6,296 nucleotides of DNA from Anaerolineae bacterium (lineage in GTDB: Bacteria > Chloroflexota > Anaerolineae > Aggregatilineales > Aggregatilineaceae): NCBI GenBank assembly GCA_016929355.1, contig JAFGJA010000460.1:1-6296 (forward strand). The letters run 5' to 3'. Within the stretch, counting starts at the first letter, position 1. Each line of letters starts with the position of its first letter. Of this stretch, positions 6,170 through 6,296 are shown in pieces. The translations under genes were made by a program, and so were the position numbers. Below the pieces are notes generated by a model. That model did no database searches. It was not told where the DNA came from and was given only the letters and a program-made list of their open reading frames with translations.

Positions 6170-6197
6170 TTAGCTTTCAGCAGTCAGTGATCAGCTT
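6170..6197 (+). repeat. Short tandem heptamer repeat (TCAG-headed)
   Basis: Four consecutive 7-bp units begin 7 nt after the asparaginase stop: TTAGCTT (6170-6176), TCAGCAG (6177-6183), TCAGTGA (6184-6190) and TCAGCTT (6191-6197), with consensus TYAGnnn. This resembles the heptameric short tandem repeats known from cyanobacteria and similar intergenic repeats recalled from Chloroflexota. The array is short and imperfect. Confidence 0.5.
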
Positions 6198-6268
6198 TGG
6201 TTTTATCTTTGAGATGAGAAACATTAAGACTAGTACACGGTAGCCTATGTTTAGCCAGGGTTTTGTAG

Positions 6269-6290
6269 GGGCCGACCAGCGTGTCGGCCC
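6269..6290. repeat. Inverted repeat GGGCCGAC / GTCGGCCC
   Basis: Perfect 8-bp arms (6269-6276 and 6283-6290) flank a 6-nt spacer CAGCGT. The preceding GTAGG and the overall form recall the common intergenic GTAGGGGC...GGCCC type of repeat in Chloroflexota. The remainder of 6164-6296 shows no start codon with a ribosome site and no coding frame running to the edge that I would support. The element may continue past the window. Confidence 0.55.
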
Positions 6291-6296
6291 AGGGCG

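Overview
The window is about 6.3 kb of moderately GC-rich bacterial DNA with every convincing gene on the + strand. The gene set (fabG-type reductase, Asp23/Gls24 protein, NusB, TatC, a COG2403-type P-loop protein, an anchored alpha/beta hydrolase, an isoaspartyl peptidase) and the style of the intergenic repeats suggest Chloroflexota, possibly Anaerolineae. That placement is inferred from recalled patterns and was not tested by a search.

Layout. Bases 2-190 hold the C-terminal end of an unidentified, probably membrane-associated protein that enters from the left. Its last codons contain a good sigma70-like promoter (TTGACA, 16 bp, TATCAT) for a FabG-type 3-oxoacyl-ACP reductase (219-965). 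A 176-bp spacer follows, with two TATAAT hexamers, one of them an extended -10, and a small GATCG/CGATC inverted repeat. This spacer probably drives a tight operon: an Asp23/Gls24 family protein (1142-1495), the transcription antitermination factor NusB (GTG start, 1511-1978) and the Tat translocase core protein TatC (1985-2785). After 56 bp comes a 440-residue two-domain P-loop NTPase (2842-4164) resembling the COG2403 / cyclic 2,3-diphosphoglycerate synthase group. It has a clear Shine-Dalgarno site and could be the end of the same transcription unit.

The right part looks different. An N-terminally membrane-anchored alpha/beta hydrolase (start best placed at 4236) and a plant-type isoaspartyl peptidase/L-asparaginase (TTG start, 5243-6163) follow. 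Each spacer to the right of 4164 holds a different repeat-like element: a C-rich 11-bp hairpin, CACAGAGA octamers, TCAG-headed heptamers, and a GGGCCGAC/GTCGGCCC inverted repeat. The left half has none of these.

Functional reading. fabG (lipid synthesis), asp23 and nusB form a neighbourhood known in variant form from Firmicutes (accB-accC-yqhY-nusB), here extended by tatC. The hydrolase and isoaspartyl peptidase look like stand-alone accessory or housekeeping enzymes. I see no defence system, CRISPR array, transposase, tRNA or rRNA. The most interesting items are the COG2403-type protein, the hydrolase with non-consensus catalytic positions, and the repeats filling the right-hand spacers.
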